Positions 53,216 to 64,000 of a stretch of 64,000 nucleotides of DNA are shown here, in pieces (position 1 is the stretch's first letter; each line of letters starts with the position of its first letter). The notes beneath the pieces are model-generated. The model did not search any database, was not told the origin of the DNA, and saw only the letters and a program-made list of their open reading frames with translations. Source of the stretch: Auriscalpium vulgare (Eukaryota > Basidiomycota > Agaricomycetes > Russulales > Auriscalpiaceae); contig JAHBBC010000009.1 in the NCBI GenBank assembly GCA_019915015.1, forward strand, positions 310,001 through 374,000. Direction: 5' to 3'. Both the position numbers and the translations under genes were made by a program.

Positions 53216-56200
53216 TCAGACTTCCGACTCGGCGAACATCAACAGGACATCGTGGATGTCCTGCCCATCCTTTTCCTCCTCCTCCTCTCCTTCCTGCTCA
53301 TCTTCGCACTCCTGGTCCTCTGCAATGCGCGCCCGTGCAAACAGCTGCTCAAGATTGTCGAGGTTGTGTGTGGATTGCGATGGCGGCGAAGGCGCAGCTT
53401 TGTCAGCGAGAGGTACGGATGGATGTGACGGCGATGGCGGACGATCAGGCAGTGCAGGGAGAGCGGTGTCGGGGTCGGGGGGCTCTGTTGCCGGTGGTGC
53501 GGGAGCGAGATCGTAACCTGTCAACTCAGGTGCCCTTGTTCCGCATTGAATGGACCCGCTGAACCTCGGAAGTGAGGCGATTGTGCCGAGACGTTCTGCG
53601 TGGAAATCGTCGAAGCGGCCATGTTCCAAGCGATAGAGGCGGATCTGATGGGCAAGGATGGGGTCTGTGTCGCGTATGGCAGCCTCGCTCGCGGTCAGGA
53701 AGACATGTTCATCGCGGAGGAAGGTTGCAAAGCGAGGGATTTCGACATTGAGGCGCTGAATCTCCTCCCGTGCCCGGAGAATCTTGTAGTATAGGTCCAT
53801 GGCGAGGCGGCCTCCGGGGTTAGCCCACGGCCGCTCACGAATATCCTGGCGTGCATCGCGTAATAGGTCAAAGTCGGCGAGGAACGCGTACTCAACAACT
53901 TCTTCCCATGTGATGACGCGCCTCGGTGGCTTGAGAGCGACTGCGCAGCTGTTGTAGCGAGTGAGGGCGGTGCGGATGGCTGCCGAGCGGGACTGGAGGG
54001 CCTTGGCAATGTGCTTCCGCAACTTGTATCCTACGTATGCGTGCGGGTCAGCAAATGAAGGGTAACGTCCGGCAGCCGATACGCACCGGTCTGCGACATG
54101 TTCATCTTCGTCAGCTCGAACATCCGAGCTACTACTAACCCCTCAAGGGTGTCCAAGGCACGCTGGTAGTTCCGCCGGATGGTCAATGCGGTTGCGTCAT
54201 TCCACTCAGCGCACCCGTTCATCCATCGGACTTCAATCTTGAGCTTTGTTTCGAGGGCCACAACGGCAGCCAAGTTGTTGGTCTGGGCCTCGAGTGCCTG
54301 CCGGCGTTTTGTTTCGTTGGTCCGTGTTCCATCGCGGTTGCTGACGCCGTCGTGGTTGGGTGCTGTTGCCCGCCACACGTCGTTCGTTGCTTCCTCCACC
54401 GCGGTGCTGTCAATGAAAATGATCAGAAGACAACGAAGGGAAGTACACGCTGCCACGCACCTGCTCTTCAAGTAGCCTGCGAGCCGCACGACATACTCCA
54501 TCTCCAGCGTCTCGACGAGAGGCTCCTTCTGCAAATTGGCGAGGTACTCCTTTTCTTCCGCACGCCACGTTTCGAACGTAGTTGCATCCTCGAGTCCAAG
54601 GTCCCGCATGGCCTTGGCAAGGGCCGTGGGTGCCGACTCGAGGATTGCGAGGGCTTGCTTGTAGTTGTTGAGGAGGAAGGTGCCTGGGAAATTCAACGGT
54701 GTGAGCGATGACAAACCAGACGCATCAACGATTACTCACTTAGATTACGATATGTCTCAAACACATCGCTATGGCGGAAGAAGGTTGCAATGCCTTGCTT
54801 GCGATGGAAGACACTGGAGTATCGGAGGGAGGCAGCGAGAGGGTTTGACTTCGAGAACACACGCTCACCGCCTTCGAGATCCTCGAGGCCAAGACCGTCA
54901 ACGTAGATCGCAAGAAGTTTCAGCTGGCATGCACGATTGTGCGCGTGACCATGGAAAGCGCCGACAAGGGACCTGTGGTTGAGCGACCGAGCAAGCGGGC
55001 CAACAGTGCTCCGGGCAAGGGTGCCCGCAAACCCGCAGCCAATATCGTAGCCGCCGCCTAAGTCCTTCCCGAAGGTGTTGAGGAGCTTCTCCGTGACGGC
55101 TAGTGGGTACTTCGACAACTCTCCGCTTCTGACCATGTCAGCGAGCACGAGGAGGAAGCCGTGGCGGCATACTGAAATGAATATCCCTGTCTCATCATAC
55201 ACGCCCCACATCTTCTTTGTGAGGTCGGGCGCCATGTTGTCCCATCGAGAGGCGCATGCACTAGCTTCAGGCATGTCGGCTGGTGCGTGCGCAGGGGGAC
55301 CGGACGTTGCCAAGGAAACAATGGCCCGGGGAGGCGGGCCAGAGGGAGGGACGACATTGGTCGCATCGGCATGCCTGTCGACGTCTTCGCGAGACATGTA
55401 GTAGTCGCCGCCTACGACTCGGCCGTCGCTCATTTCGGAGCTTGGTCCGAGCTCCTCCCCGCTCTTCTCTGCGGACTCTTCGCGCCGGAGGACACGCTTG
55501 AGGGAATTGCCGCCGTCCATCGTATACAGCATGCTGAAGGTTAGCTGGTGTTCGTTGTCAAGACGATACGTGCATGCCGGGCAGCAGTTTTGAAGCCGCC
55601 AATCCGGTCCAGCGCGAGACAGGGCGACAAGGACGCGCGCTTCGACGGCCGAGCGAATGGAAAGATACAGGTCATATGCTATCGAGAACTGGCGCACGAG
55701 ATGACGCCGGAATGTTGTCTGAAAAGCTTAGGTGAGGCGCAACAACCAATGCCCAAGGAGCTTGCTCACGCCATGGAAGTCACATAGGGTGTGTACCCAG
55801 GCTTGAATGGACAGGGAAGGGCACCGGAGGTGAGCCAGGCGATAGAGGTTCATGCAATGGATCGTGATGGCGACGGTGGGAGTGAGCGGTGCCGATGGGA
55901 GCAGCCCCCGACGAAGAAGGGCGCCTGCCGTGCCCCGCTGCTCGGACGCAGGGACACGGACCTCTTGGAGTTGGACATCTAGAAAGAAATTCAGCAGCTA
56001 CACTATGAGTAAATAAGACTGTACACGCACCAGATATTCCTACAACCCGAATCTTATGCATAGTCCCGTCGAATGGGTCACTGTTGTCCTCCGAGTCCGC
56101 CGGCTGCTCTGCATGCTCGCACTGATCGGAAGACCATGCCATGTATGCATCCACCATCTCCGGCATTTGCATGGTAAAATGGCGCGTGCGGCGGTCTGTA

Positions 56201-56695
56201 CGATCCCTTCTTGTCCGCAGGTCGGTACGCTTCGGGCTGAAGGACGGAGATGTGAGTCTGCGGAGCAACCAGAGTATGATGTGACGCACCGTAAGTTAGC
56301 AGTTGATGCATATACCTCCTCTGTGAGATCAGCAAGCTCCCCTCCTGCGTGACTGATATCCAAGGGGAACTCTCCATCGAGCATATTGTTAAGATCGGCG
56401 AGGTCGGCGTTGATTTCTGGTGCTGCATCCTGGATGTCGAGGAGCGCCTGCAAATCGGCCTGCGGCATCGCTGTACAATTCGTGAGCATTGCTGCGAGAG
56501 AGTAGAAACCCATATCTCACCTAGATGCCTCCTGGTAGCCTCAGTACTGTCGTCAAGCTTGCGGGCAGTCACTGCTTCTCGGCCAAGCTGCTCCATGAAG
56601 GTCTGCTTCTTGCCTGCATCTGTAACCCTGGAGCCCGAGTGCCTTATCTTCTTTGAGGACGATGAGAGAGTATGGCCACGCCCGGAACGTTTCAT
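53216..56695 (-). CDS. KDZ transposase, intact
   Basis: Eight exons close in phase: 56695-56521, 56470-56290, 56257-56031, 55978-55770, 55718-54740, 54683-54461, 54406-54087 and 54030-53216; 1,042 aa. The N-terminal DNA-binding part includes QMPEMVDAYMAWSSDQ and AITIHCMNLYRLAHLRCPSL. The catalytic core has CPACTY (about residue 310), TMDGGNSLKR (Asp 332), CRHGFLLVLADMVRSGELSK (about 448), GGGYDIGCGF (Asp 489), LVGAFHGHAHNRACQ (about 520) and GLEDLEGGERVFSKSN (Glu 543). The C-terminus has YKLRKHIAKALQSRS and EEVVEYAFLADFDLLRDARQ and ends in an acidic tail. Conserved Asp/Asp/Glu positions fit an RNase H-fold transposase. No stop or frameshift. Confidence 0.95.
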
Positions 56696-57189
56696 GGTGA
56701 AGAGTGACGAAGCGAGGAAGGGAGCGAGAGAAGAGTGAGGCACGAGAGGCAACAAGCGGGAGTAGAGTAGTACCCTTAAGCAGTTGTAACGCGTCCGTGC
56801 AATCTTGCGTCAAAACATATCTTCAACATTTATGTCCATTTTTACAACAACTATTGTAGTAGGCTATTCTGTGTATACAACATATGGAAGGCTACTGTCC
56901 GAGCTATGAGGACATAGGACTGAATGTGCCATCAGCATGAGGAAGACATGGTGTCCTTGAGAAGTCATCAACTCGACATCATGCCCTCCAGCTGTTCACG
57001 AGCTGCTTTTTCGACACTCGAGCAGCGCCAGCAGACATGGACATCTGGAAGAACCAGGACTGCTTTTTCCATCATCACTCTAAGACGAGAGCAGAAGTTT
57101 GCATATATTTACGAGCCTCATGGGACTCCTACTAGCACAAGAAGAACTAATGACATGTATTCTACGCCGCCCTCAGGCTCTCCAGCACC
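56696..57189. promoter_or_regulatory. Promoter region of the KDZ transposase
   Basis: About 490 AT-richer bases between the transposase start and the end of the viroplasmin-like gene, both on the minus strand. No coding potential. The location implies it carries the transposase promoter; no motif was identified with confidence. Confidence 0.4.
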
Positions 57190-58268
57190 CTACACGGTAT
57201 AGTGGACCTCGCCAGCCATGAACAACTGCGCGAAGCGCTTGCACGCCGCCTCCTCGGTGGTCGCAGCCTCAACGCGCACTTCTAGTGCGTCACCTGTATG
57301 AATGCGCGCCCGCTCCCTGGTTGAGTCAGCGGAATGCATCGCGCACGATGGCGCTTGGAACTTACCTGCCAAGATAGACCCCTGGGTGCTGGCCTACGAC
57401 GACGACCCACCAATGATAGGGCTGAGTTTGTGCCGCTTGAGCGTACGGGCTCGGTGAGAACATCTTGCTCGAAGGCGACGGCTTGCTCGGAGTTTGGAAT
57501 GGCCCGCTCTCATAGCGAGTCGACGGCGTGGGACGAGTTGTGCGGCTTCCGCTCGGAGTGGCTGATGGACCGGTGTAGGCCCGATGAGCATGATCGACGT
57601 CACGACGGGATGCGGGTGTGCGGCTTGCTGACGGTGTCGAAGGCCCACGGACAGGGCTGCTGATGGGAGTGATGCGTGCGGTGAGCTGAGTCGCAACCCC
57701 GCTACGAGGTAGCACTTCATCAGACAAGGCCGTAGTTCCGCTGGGTCCAGCTGCAGCCGGATCGCCGTAGCCCTTCCGGCTTGGAGGGCCCCACTGCCCG
57801 TTCCGCAGCGCTTTGTTCCACGCCTTGACAGCTCGGTCGACCGACGTGTATCCTTTGAAGCACATATGAGGATAACCGGACACGGACTGTTGGCATGCGG
57901 AGCTTTGAAGTTGTTCAGCACTACTCAGAAAGAAGGAGAAAGGAAGACGTACTAGTTTTTGAACAGTCCAAGTACATGACCCGAGAATACCACGTATGCA
58001 ACCTTTCGGCCACCGGACTCTGGCTCCGACGCCTCCTCCCCCATGGCTTCATTCTCCAGGGCGGCAGCGAAAGGGTTGGTGCGTGCGAAAGGGCGTGAGC
58101 GCGCCAGGCGGTCTTCGAGCTCGGGGAGGTCCTCGGATGCTACCCTGTCAAAGTAATCCTGGTCATCAAACCCTCGGAACTCCCTGTTGTACCTCTCGTC
58201 CCATTCATCGGCAGGACTATCCGCTGGAGGCCTGTCCTCAGCTTCGTCGTCGGAAGGTGGTGTCGGCG
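57190..58268 (-). CDS. Viroplasmin / RNase H1 N-terminal-like domain protein (KDZ accessory 1)
   Basis: Three clear exons: 58268-57953, 57902-57366 and 57316-57190, plus an unresolved 5' exon with the start codon (near 58,330-58,400). The domain VAYVVFSGHVLGLFKN, then QQSVSGYPHMCFKGYTSVDR followed by AVKAW, fits the small fold found at the N-terminus of eukaryotic RNase H1 and in viroplasmin, which binds RNA-DNA hybrids or dsRNA in RNase H1. A long Pro/Ser-rich linker leads to a second half-copy (WWVVVVGQHPGVYLGR and EEAACKRFAQLFMAGEV). It probably binds nucleic acid; its part in transposition is unknown. The acceptor at 57,902 was chosen over one at 57,886 because only it keeps phase. Confidence 0.75.
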
Positions 58269-58519
58269 CTGAAACTTGTGTGAGTTATATAGCACATGCT
58301 GCAACAAGGCAAGGGACATGCCACGACGCTTTCCTGTATCCCGCATGTCCCGTATGTCTGTGATGTGTGCCGGGTAGCGGAGAGGATGAGGCGACAGAGG
58401 CAAGCGGAGAGGAACTAGGCGACAGAGCCCGTGACTTCGTTGATTGTCAACATGTCACTCTATGTGACGACATCACAAGTCGCCACCACGCGTCGGCGTG
58501 CGCACCCCTCCCGAACCCC

Positions 58520-60095
58520 ATGGATTCCAATATTGATCCTGTCCTCAGCAGCCTTGCTCCAGGTCTCCCCAAAGCACCCGAAGAGCCTGAGGCGCCTCGT
58601 GGACTCACCAACCCTCCCCTCCCAACTCGATCACACCCGCAGCCAACTTTCGCGCAGAAGGCCAAGAGCAAAATCACCCAGGAGGTGAACAAGGACGCAA
58701 AGCAGAAGCTCGCAGATGCCGTCGACCAGTTCCTCGTAGATCAGGAGAAGAGGATCGTGACTCTGGCGGACCTCCACAGCGTGAAGCGCGAGGCTATCGA
58801 CAAACTCATCAATCACAAGGTCAACTACACGCACACACGCGCCCCGAACTTTGAAAACGCGCTCATTCACTACAAGACGGTCGAGGTGAATGCAGGTACG
58901 TCCCCACTACTCTGCCAAACTCCTGTGCTGATTCCGTACAGACCGTGCCGACCGTGACAAGTACTCACTCGCGGAGATCCGAACCATGGTCCGCGATGAC
59001 CCCAAACTCCAGAACCTGTCTGCAGCGGAGCGAGATCAGTTGAAGGAGAACCTGGCAGCGGCGAGGGTGCAGAAGAAGACGGGTACACGGGTGACGGTGA
59101 GGTCAGCGAGCCAAGACGTGCGGCACACGTTCAACCACGTCAACACCGAGGTGCGTCGTTCTTTCATCGTATGCGGCTGCAGTCCACTAACCTACCATGT
59201 ACAGATGGACGAGCTCTCGCAACGTACGGGCACCTACTGCCTCATGTTCATGACCCGGGGCCACATCGAGGATTCCGCGCAGCCAGGTTGGTATGGCTCG
59301 CGGGATTCGTTCGACTTCCTCTCCGATGTCCTGCATCTCAACCCCTGGGACATAGTCATCCAGTTTGAGCAATGGGCATGCGCACGGTCGAAAGGTCCGT
59401 CTACGCGCTGCACGTTTGCCCTTTGTCCGGGCTCATCCTTTTGTGCACAGCCGGCAAGACCCTCGATACACTTGCGCACGTCAGGAAGGACTGCACAAGC
59501 CTCCTCCTCACCGGCCTCCGTATGTGCAAACTTCTACTAGCTACTGCTTTGCGGACTAACGGTTCCTGTAGGCTGGGCCGCGAAGAGCCGCAAAGTGCAC
59601 ATGGGCTACGACGACTACGACACGGACGTCGTCGAACGCTACGGGTGCAAGATCGTTGGTTGGACCCTCCCTGAGTTCAAGAGCCCCTCGGACATCGGTG
59701 CGGTCGTCGCTCTGCGAGAACTCCGCGATGCGCTCAAGAGCGGGACCTGCAAATGGGTCCGCCTCACCAAGCACGAGAAAGCCGCGCACACCCTCATGCT
59801 CAAGGAGCGCAACTGCAGGCAATCGGGCGACGTGCCTGAGAAGAAGAAGCGCAAGCAGCGCAGCGACAAGGGCAAGGCTCGGCCTCACACACGAAAGGGC
59901 GGGAGTCGGGACGAGGAGACGGGGGAGCCTCCGGCGAAGAAGAGTCGCCGCAAGGAGAAGGGGGCAGACACGCCGTCCGCTGTCGCCGCCAGGTCCGCCG
60001 CCGCCGTGTCCGCTGCTGGCAAGCTGCCGAAGAGCAAGGCGTATGTGGAGAGCAACAGCGAGAGCGATGAGGCATCCGGGGGTGAATCTGATTAA
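58520..60095 (+). CDS. KDZ accessory protein 2, unknown function
   Basis: Five exons close in phase: 58520-58895, 58942-59150, 59205-59394, 59451-59519 and 59572-60095; 455 aa. The N-terminal half is helical and charged (KSKITQEVNKDAKQKLADAV, DAVDQFLVDQEKRIVTLADL). The middle has VQKKTGTRVTVRSASQDVRH, the conserved MFMTRGHIEDSAQPGWYGS and FDFLSDVLHLNPWDIVIQFE; the end is strongly basic with PPAKKSRRKEK and a Ser/Glu tail, likely nuclear. Similar unnamed proteins are widespread in agaricomycetes, and I infer they are part of KDZ elements because this one lies between the TIRs. The ATG at 58,520 is preceded by in-frame sequence and is the first good start. Confidence 0.85.
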
Positions 60096-60464
60096 CCATA
60101 GCTGTATTCCATGTACCTTGAGTGTAGTATACCAATGTCGTCCGTCGCGCAGGACCGATGCACCGTGGGAATAAGCAAAAACAAGGAGCTCGACGTTGAT
60201 GATGTTGGTGACAGCGCGAGAGCACGAATGGTGTCAAAATTTATGGTTTATTCTGTGCCTACATACTCTAGGTATATACATGCAAGTTTTGGAGGGCGTA
60301 CGGGAAGAGTGAAGGGCGGGATGGAGCGCCCGGCGGCGGCGGTGCCAATAGTGGCAGGGAACGAGAAGTGAGTGGTGATGTGGACTAAGGGTGCTCACCA
60401 GCATTTATGAACTACACACACCATGTTGTGTGTGAAATATGGAAGCAGTAGGAGCAGCGGGCGT
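60096..60464. other. 3' flank of accessory protein 2 within KDZ
   Basis: About 370 bases between the stop codon and the right TIR. Probable 3' UTR and terminator. No further gene. Confidence 0.5.
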
Positions 60465-61364
60465 TGCGGGAGGCGAGGTCGTCGTTGCCGGGCGTCGGGG
60501 GCGTCGGCGGGTGGAAACAAGCGGCCGCGCACACAAAGCGCGCGACTCTGTGCGTGTGTCGTGATCACAGGGTGCCGTGTGCAAGAGATGGGGGCGATTG
60601 GGCACGACATCGTGGCAGGAGGGCGAGGTGGTTGTCGTCGGCGTTGGGGGCATCGGTGGGCGGGAACGCATGACGGCACGTTCGGAGCGCACTCGGAGAT
60701 GGGTGTGTAGAACACGTACCATGCCGCGTACCAAAAGCGGGGGCCGCAGGGCACGTAGTCGTGGCGGGAGGTGGGTCGTCGGCATCGGTGTTGAGAGCGG
60801 CGGGAGGCGGGACCGGGAGGCGGCGGGAACAAAGGGGCTTCAGGGGTAGGCGGAGGGCGTGCACACCACGCCGTGCAGAGAAAACGGGGGCGCCAGGGTG
60901 GGATGTCGTGGCGGGAGCGACGTCGTCGGTGTCGGTGTTGTCGGCGTCGGCGGGCGGGAACGGTGGGCTGCGCACACGAAGCGCGCTCGCCAGTGGCCAT
61001 GGGGCACGAGTGCCGAGGTGTGTGCAAAATATGGGGGCGGGGGGATGGATACAGAGGGCGGGAGGCGAGCTCGTCGTCGACACAGCGACGAGGCGCCCGC
61101 CAAACAGTGAGGAACGGGCGGCGGGAGGTAGTTACCGCATGCGGAAGGCGACGCGCGACGTGGGACCTGGTGGTGCTGATGGCCGGACAGTGCCGAGCGG
61201 GCTGGATACCCGGTGCCGGTGTTGAGGAGATATCGACAAGGCAGGGGGCATTAACATGCATTAGCAGTCGATAGAGGTGGGGCGCGTCCGGCCCTCTAAC
61301 TAGAGGCGGCCATACACTACACTGTACTACTCTAACTAGAGGCGTTTCGTGGGAATCACAGGTG
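60465..61364 (-). repeat. Right terminal inverted repeat of KDZ
   Basis: 900 bp inverted copy of the left terminus. The inner border is at tgcggg (60,465-60,470), after which the two ends diverge completely. Confidence 0.93.
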
Positions 61365-62525
61365 CAATATTCAAATGTTGATATATGTCGCACTCAATAG
61401 CACTCAGCCTCTGAGCTGACCCAGCAACATTGAGTCTTTTAATATGTATTGTGCTCAGAAAGAATTTAATAATGCTCCGGAAAAACGCGGGTGAGCCTCG
61501 GGTGAACCCGTAAAGTGTACTTTACTTCGGACTCCGACGCGCTATGTTTCTCCTTGAAAGAACTGATTCCCAATGTGGAATCAGAACAGGACATGCTTCA
61601 AGAGATGTGTAGGGTGCCTAGGTCGAAAATGTACGAACCTTCAGGAAGTTGTAGACACCCTTCAAGAAAATGTATGGACCCTTCAAAGGTTTGTAGTCCC
61701 CCTTCAAGATGCACAGGCATGGCAGTTTGCGATCTTTAATTATTCTGGACCGCAAATGAAAAGTAATCTTTCTTTATTTCGGTGAGCTCAAATTTATTTT
61801 ATATTGCACCTGCCCAGAAGCCAATAGAGCTGTCAATATTCAAATGTTGATATATGTCGCACTCAATAGCACTCAGCCTCTGAGCTGACCCAGCAACATT
61901 GAGTCTTTTAATATGTATTGTGCTCAGAAAGAATTTAATAATGCTCCGGAAAAACGCGGGTGAGCCTCGGGTGAACCCGTAAAGTGTACTTTACTTCGGA
62001 CTCCGACGCGCTATGTTTCTCCTTGAAAGAACTGATTCCCAATGTGGAATCAGAACAGGACATGCTTCAAGAGATGTGTAGGGTGCCTAGGTCGAAAATG
62101 TACGAACCTTCAGGAAGTTGTAGACACCCTTCAAGAAAATGTATGGACCCTTCAAAGGTTTGTAGTCCCCCTTCAAGATGCACAGGCATGGCAGTTTGCG
62201 ATCTTTAATTATTCTGGACCGCAAATGAAAAGTAATCTTTCTTTATTTCGGTGAGCTCAAATTTATTTTATATTGCACCTGCCCAGAAGCCAATAGAGCT
62301 GTCAATATTCAAATGTTGATATATGTCGCACTCAATAGCACTCAGCCTCTGAGCTGACCCAGCAACATTGAGTCTTTTAATATGTATTGTGCTCAGAAAG
62401 AATTTAATAATGCTCCGGAAAAACGCGGGTGAGCCTCGGGTGAACCCGTAAAGTGTACTTTACTTCGGACTCCGACGCGCTATGTTTCTCCTTGAAAGAA
62501 CTGATTCCCAATGTGGAATCAGAAC
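61365..62525. repeat. 469-bp satellite array, right part
   Basis: Units start (at caatattcaaatg) at 61,365, 61,834 and 62,303. The first two are full length and nearly identical; the third is cut at about 62,525. Short frames of 70-74 codons recur in every unit; I treat them as non-coding. The junctions at 61,834 and 62,303 preserve the uninterrupted target of the KDZ insertion. Confidence 0.93.
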
Positions 62526-62592
62526 GATCTCCTTCACGACCCTCACCATGTGTAATATTTTGTGAATAATAACGCGGTTCAGGTGAAGCGGC

Positions 62593-63505
62593 CTAACGAC
62601 TGTACAGTGCGGACATGGCTCTGTCAAGACTGGCGGCCACGCGGTGTTTCTCTACGCACGCAGCCACTATGACGCTCGCCGCCTTTGCGCGCAACAAGCG
62701 GACGTCGTCTACCATCCTTGGCGCGCGTCTCTCGACACCCAATCGAAAGTGGTCTGTGTTAATATGGCTGCGACTGAGGAAGAAGCTACGTAGGACATAA
62801 ATGAGCTCTTACCTGCGGCCAAATCAAGCACCCAAAGTTTTTTCTTCTCCGGTTGATCTCTCACCATCTGTCTGAACTTGAGTCATGCGGTTTAGTTATA
62901 ATAGAGTCCAGGTACGCACCTGGTTCGCCGACCATCGTTCGGAGCAGTCTGAGAGGGCCCACTTAATCTCGCTCTGATGAAGCTGACACTCTTCCCACCA
63001 CGGATTGGCGATGCGTGCCTCTGTATAGCCCATAGTCTGTTGCTCAGGTCCCTGCGGCAGCATGCTGTAGATGACGTCCAGGTTGTCTTCCACGACGGCC
63101 GCCGATCGTCCGTACCAGCGGATATCGCAGACAGGCTTCGTTATGTAAAACTCGTCGGTCTCCTCTAGTATCTGCATCCCCAGCAAGGCTGGTATGAATT
63201 CCTATAGGTAAAGTATACGTGAATTGACAGCGAAACGTTGCCGTTGTACGCACAACTTCGCGGGCAATGCCTTGAGAGAACCAGCGGAGGTGATTCGAGT
63301 AGAGGGGCAGTGTCCGGTATGCCAGCCGAATGCGGGCAGTGGCGGCGTACAGTTGTGCTGTTTCCACGTTCTCTGTAAACGGACGCCATCTCTGGTTGAC
63401 TGAACTCTTCGTGCGAGCTGAAGTCATGACTGGCGGCGATGATGATGCGCGGGATGAAGACGCGTGTGAGTCGGCGCCCGGTAGCGCCTGTAAAGTCGTT
63501 GTCAC
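62593..63505 (-). CDS. Gene S: hypothetical protein, four exons
   Basis: Exons 63505-63254, 63201-62920, 62867-62813 and 62753-62593 close in phase; 249 aa. Segments: ARIRLAYRTLPLYSNHLRWF and SQGIAREV at the end of exon 1; FYITKPVCDIRWYGRSAAVV, ARIANPWWEECQLHQSEIKW in exon 2; RDQPEKKKLWVLDLAA; and a basic helical end with VDDVRLLRAKAASVIVAACV. The intron placed directly after an AREV codon run is shared with gene Q (44.1-45.8 kb), and both have a Trp-Trp further on, so the two may be distant relatives. An internal ATG at 63,427 is an alternative start. Unknown function; probably cytosolic or nuclear. Confidence 0.65.
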
Positions 63506-63534
63506 GCCGCGACCTCGGCTTAACCACGCTCCTC

Positions 63535-64000
63535 ATGCTGCCCGAACTAGCTCGCACTGAACTCCAGCACTTCGTGAACGTTGTGACTCTGCGACTGTAT
63601 GAGGCCGCAATACACTTCTCCCATGGCATCGTGGCGGGCGATTCTGCCGCCCGCTTGAAGGAAGAGATGGTGCGCGGTGTCCTGCTGCACCTTACCAACG
63701 GGCTCTGACGCCGCACACTCACATGTTAGGATCTGGTTACCTACCTCTTCGGGGTAGCGTCACTCGGCCAAGTGACCCTCGTCATTCCCAAGGCTCTCCG
63801 CCTCTGTATGCCAGAGCTGAAGGCCGGCACCCTTCGCTGGGAGATGATCAGAGCCGTCCCTTACACCCCGGCTGAGTTACCCGATGACGCTATGGGACTC
63901 TCGGAGTGGTGGATCGATACCAGCGCGTCAACGGCGCTTGAGGAGGTCACCGCCTACCTCGAGTACTGCATCGAATCAGTGAATGTCTCTAACCACGAGC
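63535..64000 (+). CDS. Gene T: hypothetical protein, leaves the window
   Basis: Exon 1 from ATG 63,535 (MLPELARTELQHFVNVVTLR) to 63,669. A 60-nt intron (GTGCGC...ATGTTAG) runs to 63,729. Exon 2 from 63,730 stays open to the window edge with DLVTYLFGVASLGQVTLVIP, ALRLCMPELKAGTLRWEMIR and LSEWWIDTSASTALEEVTAY. Without splicing the frame stops at 63,708. An in-frame upstream ATG at 63,439 would overlap gene S's first exon. Divergent from gene S, sharing its promoter region. No domain recognised. Confidence 0.6.

Larger units (their letters stand above)
52057..61364. mobile_element. Complete KDZ (Kyakuja-Dileera-Zisupton) DNA transposon, 9,308 bp
   Basis: Bounded by 900-bp inverted repeats starting CACCTGTGATTCCCACG and by the 8-bp duplication CAATATTC (52,049-52,056 and 61,365-61,372). 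The unfilled target, tgtCAATATTCaaatg, is intact at 61,831-61,846 in the next satellite unit, so the element's ends are fixed to the base. It contains three genes: transposase (-), viroplasmin-like (-) and accessory protein (+). An 8-bp duplication agrees with what is reported for Zisupton-type elements. Intact reading frames, matching TIRs and a perfect TSD suggest recent and possibly ongoing activity. Confidence 0.95.

Noticed and set aside
61515..62254. Recurring 70-74-codon frames in the satellite
   Set aside because: They repeat with the 469-bp unit and lack start context or splice sites; treated as satellite.
62615..62800. 61-codon plus-strand frame starting MALSRLAATRC
   Set aside because: Antisense to the last exon of gene S, whose exons all close in phase.

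Overview
The window looks like nuclear DNA of an agaricomycete (basidiomycete) fungus, probably a polypore-type species. Genes are cut by many 50-60 nt GT-AG introns with CTAAY/CTGAC branch sites. F-box leucine-rich proteins are expanded, and KDZ transposons and TET/JBP-type oxygenases (both typical of Agaricomycetes) are present. GC content is high except in a few AT-rich spacers.

Bases 1-24,000 are gene-dense host chromosome. They hold a long coiled-coil protein running off the left edge (-); six F-box genes; two copies of a single-pass membrane protein with identical exon architecture; a DUF2235 alpha/beta hydrolase; and the ESCRT-II subunit VPS25. Two blocks, each an F-box gene followed by the membrane protein on the opposite strand (11.2-14.1 kb and 18.4-21.4 kb), look like a segmental duplication. 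One F-box gene (8.4-10.6 kb) has an in-frame TGA.

Bases 24,000-51,700 are an accessory, repeat-rich island. It contains a truncated copia element (Gag plus start of protease); a phospholipase C relic beside a 291-bp higher-order GC repeat; a BTB gene; a cluster of at least five copies of an unrecognised family (called family P here), several broken; a JmjC-like gene with an in-frame TAG; a TET/JBP-like 2-oxoglutarate dioxygenase; two proteins with Zn2Cys6-type cysteine spacing; a gene with tandemly duplicated phase-1 exons; a very young 1,092-bp TRIM-type LTR element with a 5-bp target duplication; and a hairpin and SINE-like sequence.

Bases 51,700-62,525 are a 469-bp tandem repeat array interrupted by a complete 9,308-bp KDZ (Kyakuja-Dileera-Zisupton) DNA transposon at 52,057-61,364. 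It has 900-bp terminal inverted repeats and an 8-bp target-site duplication, and the uninterrupted target sequence is present in a neighbouring repeat copy. The element carries an intact eight-exon transposase (1,042 aa), a viroplasmin/RNase H1 N-terminal-like protein and a third accessory protein. The last 1.5 kb holds a divergent pair of unrecognised genes, the right one leaving the window.

Exon structures were assembled by hand from splice signals and reading-frame continuity. Those in which every phase closes (VPS25, DUF2235, both membrane proteins, KDZ transposase, KDZ accessory protein, gene S) are more reliable than those marked unresolved.
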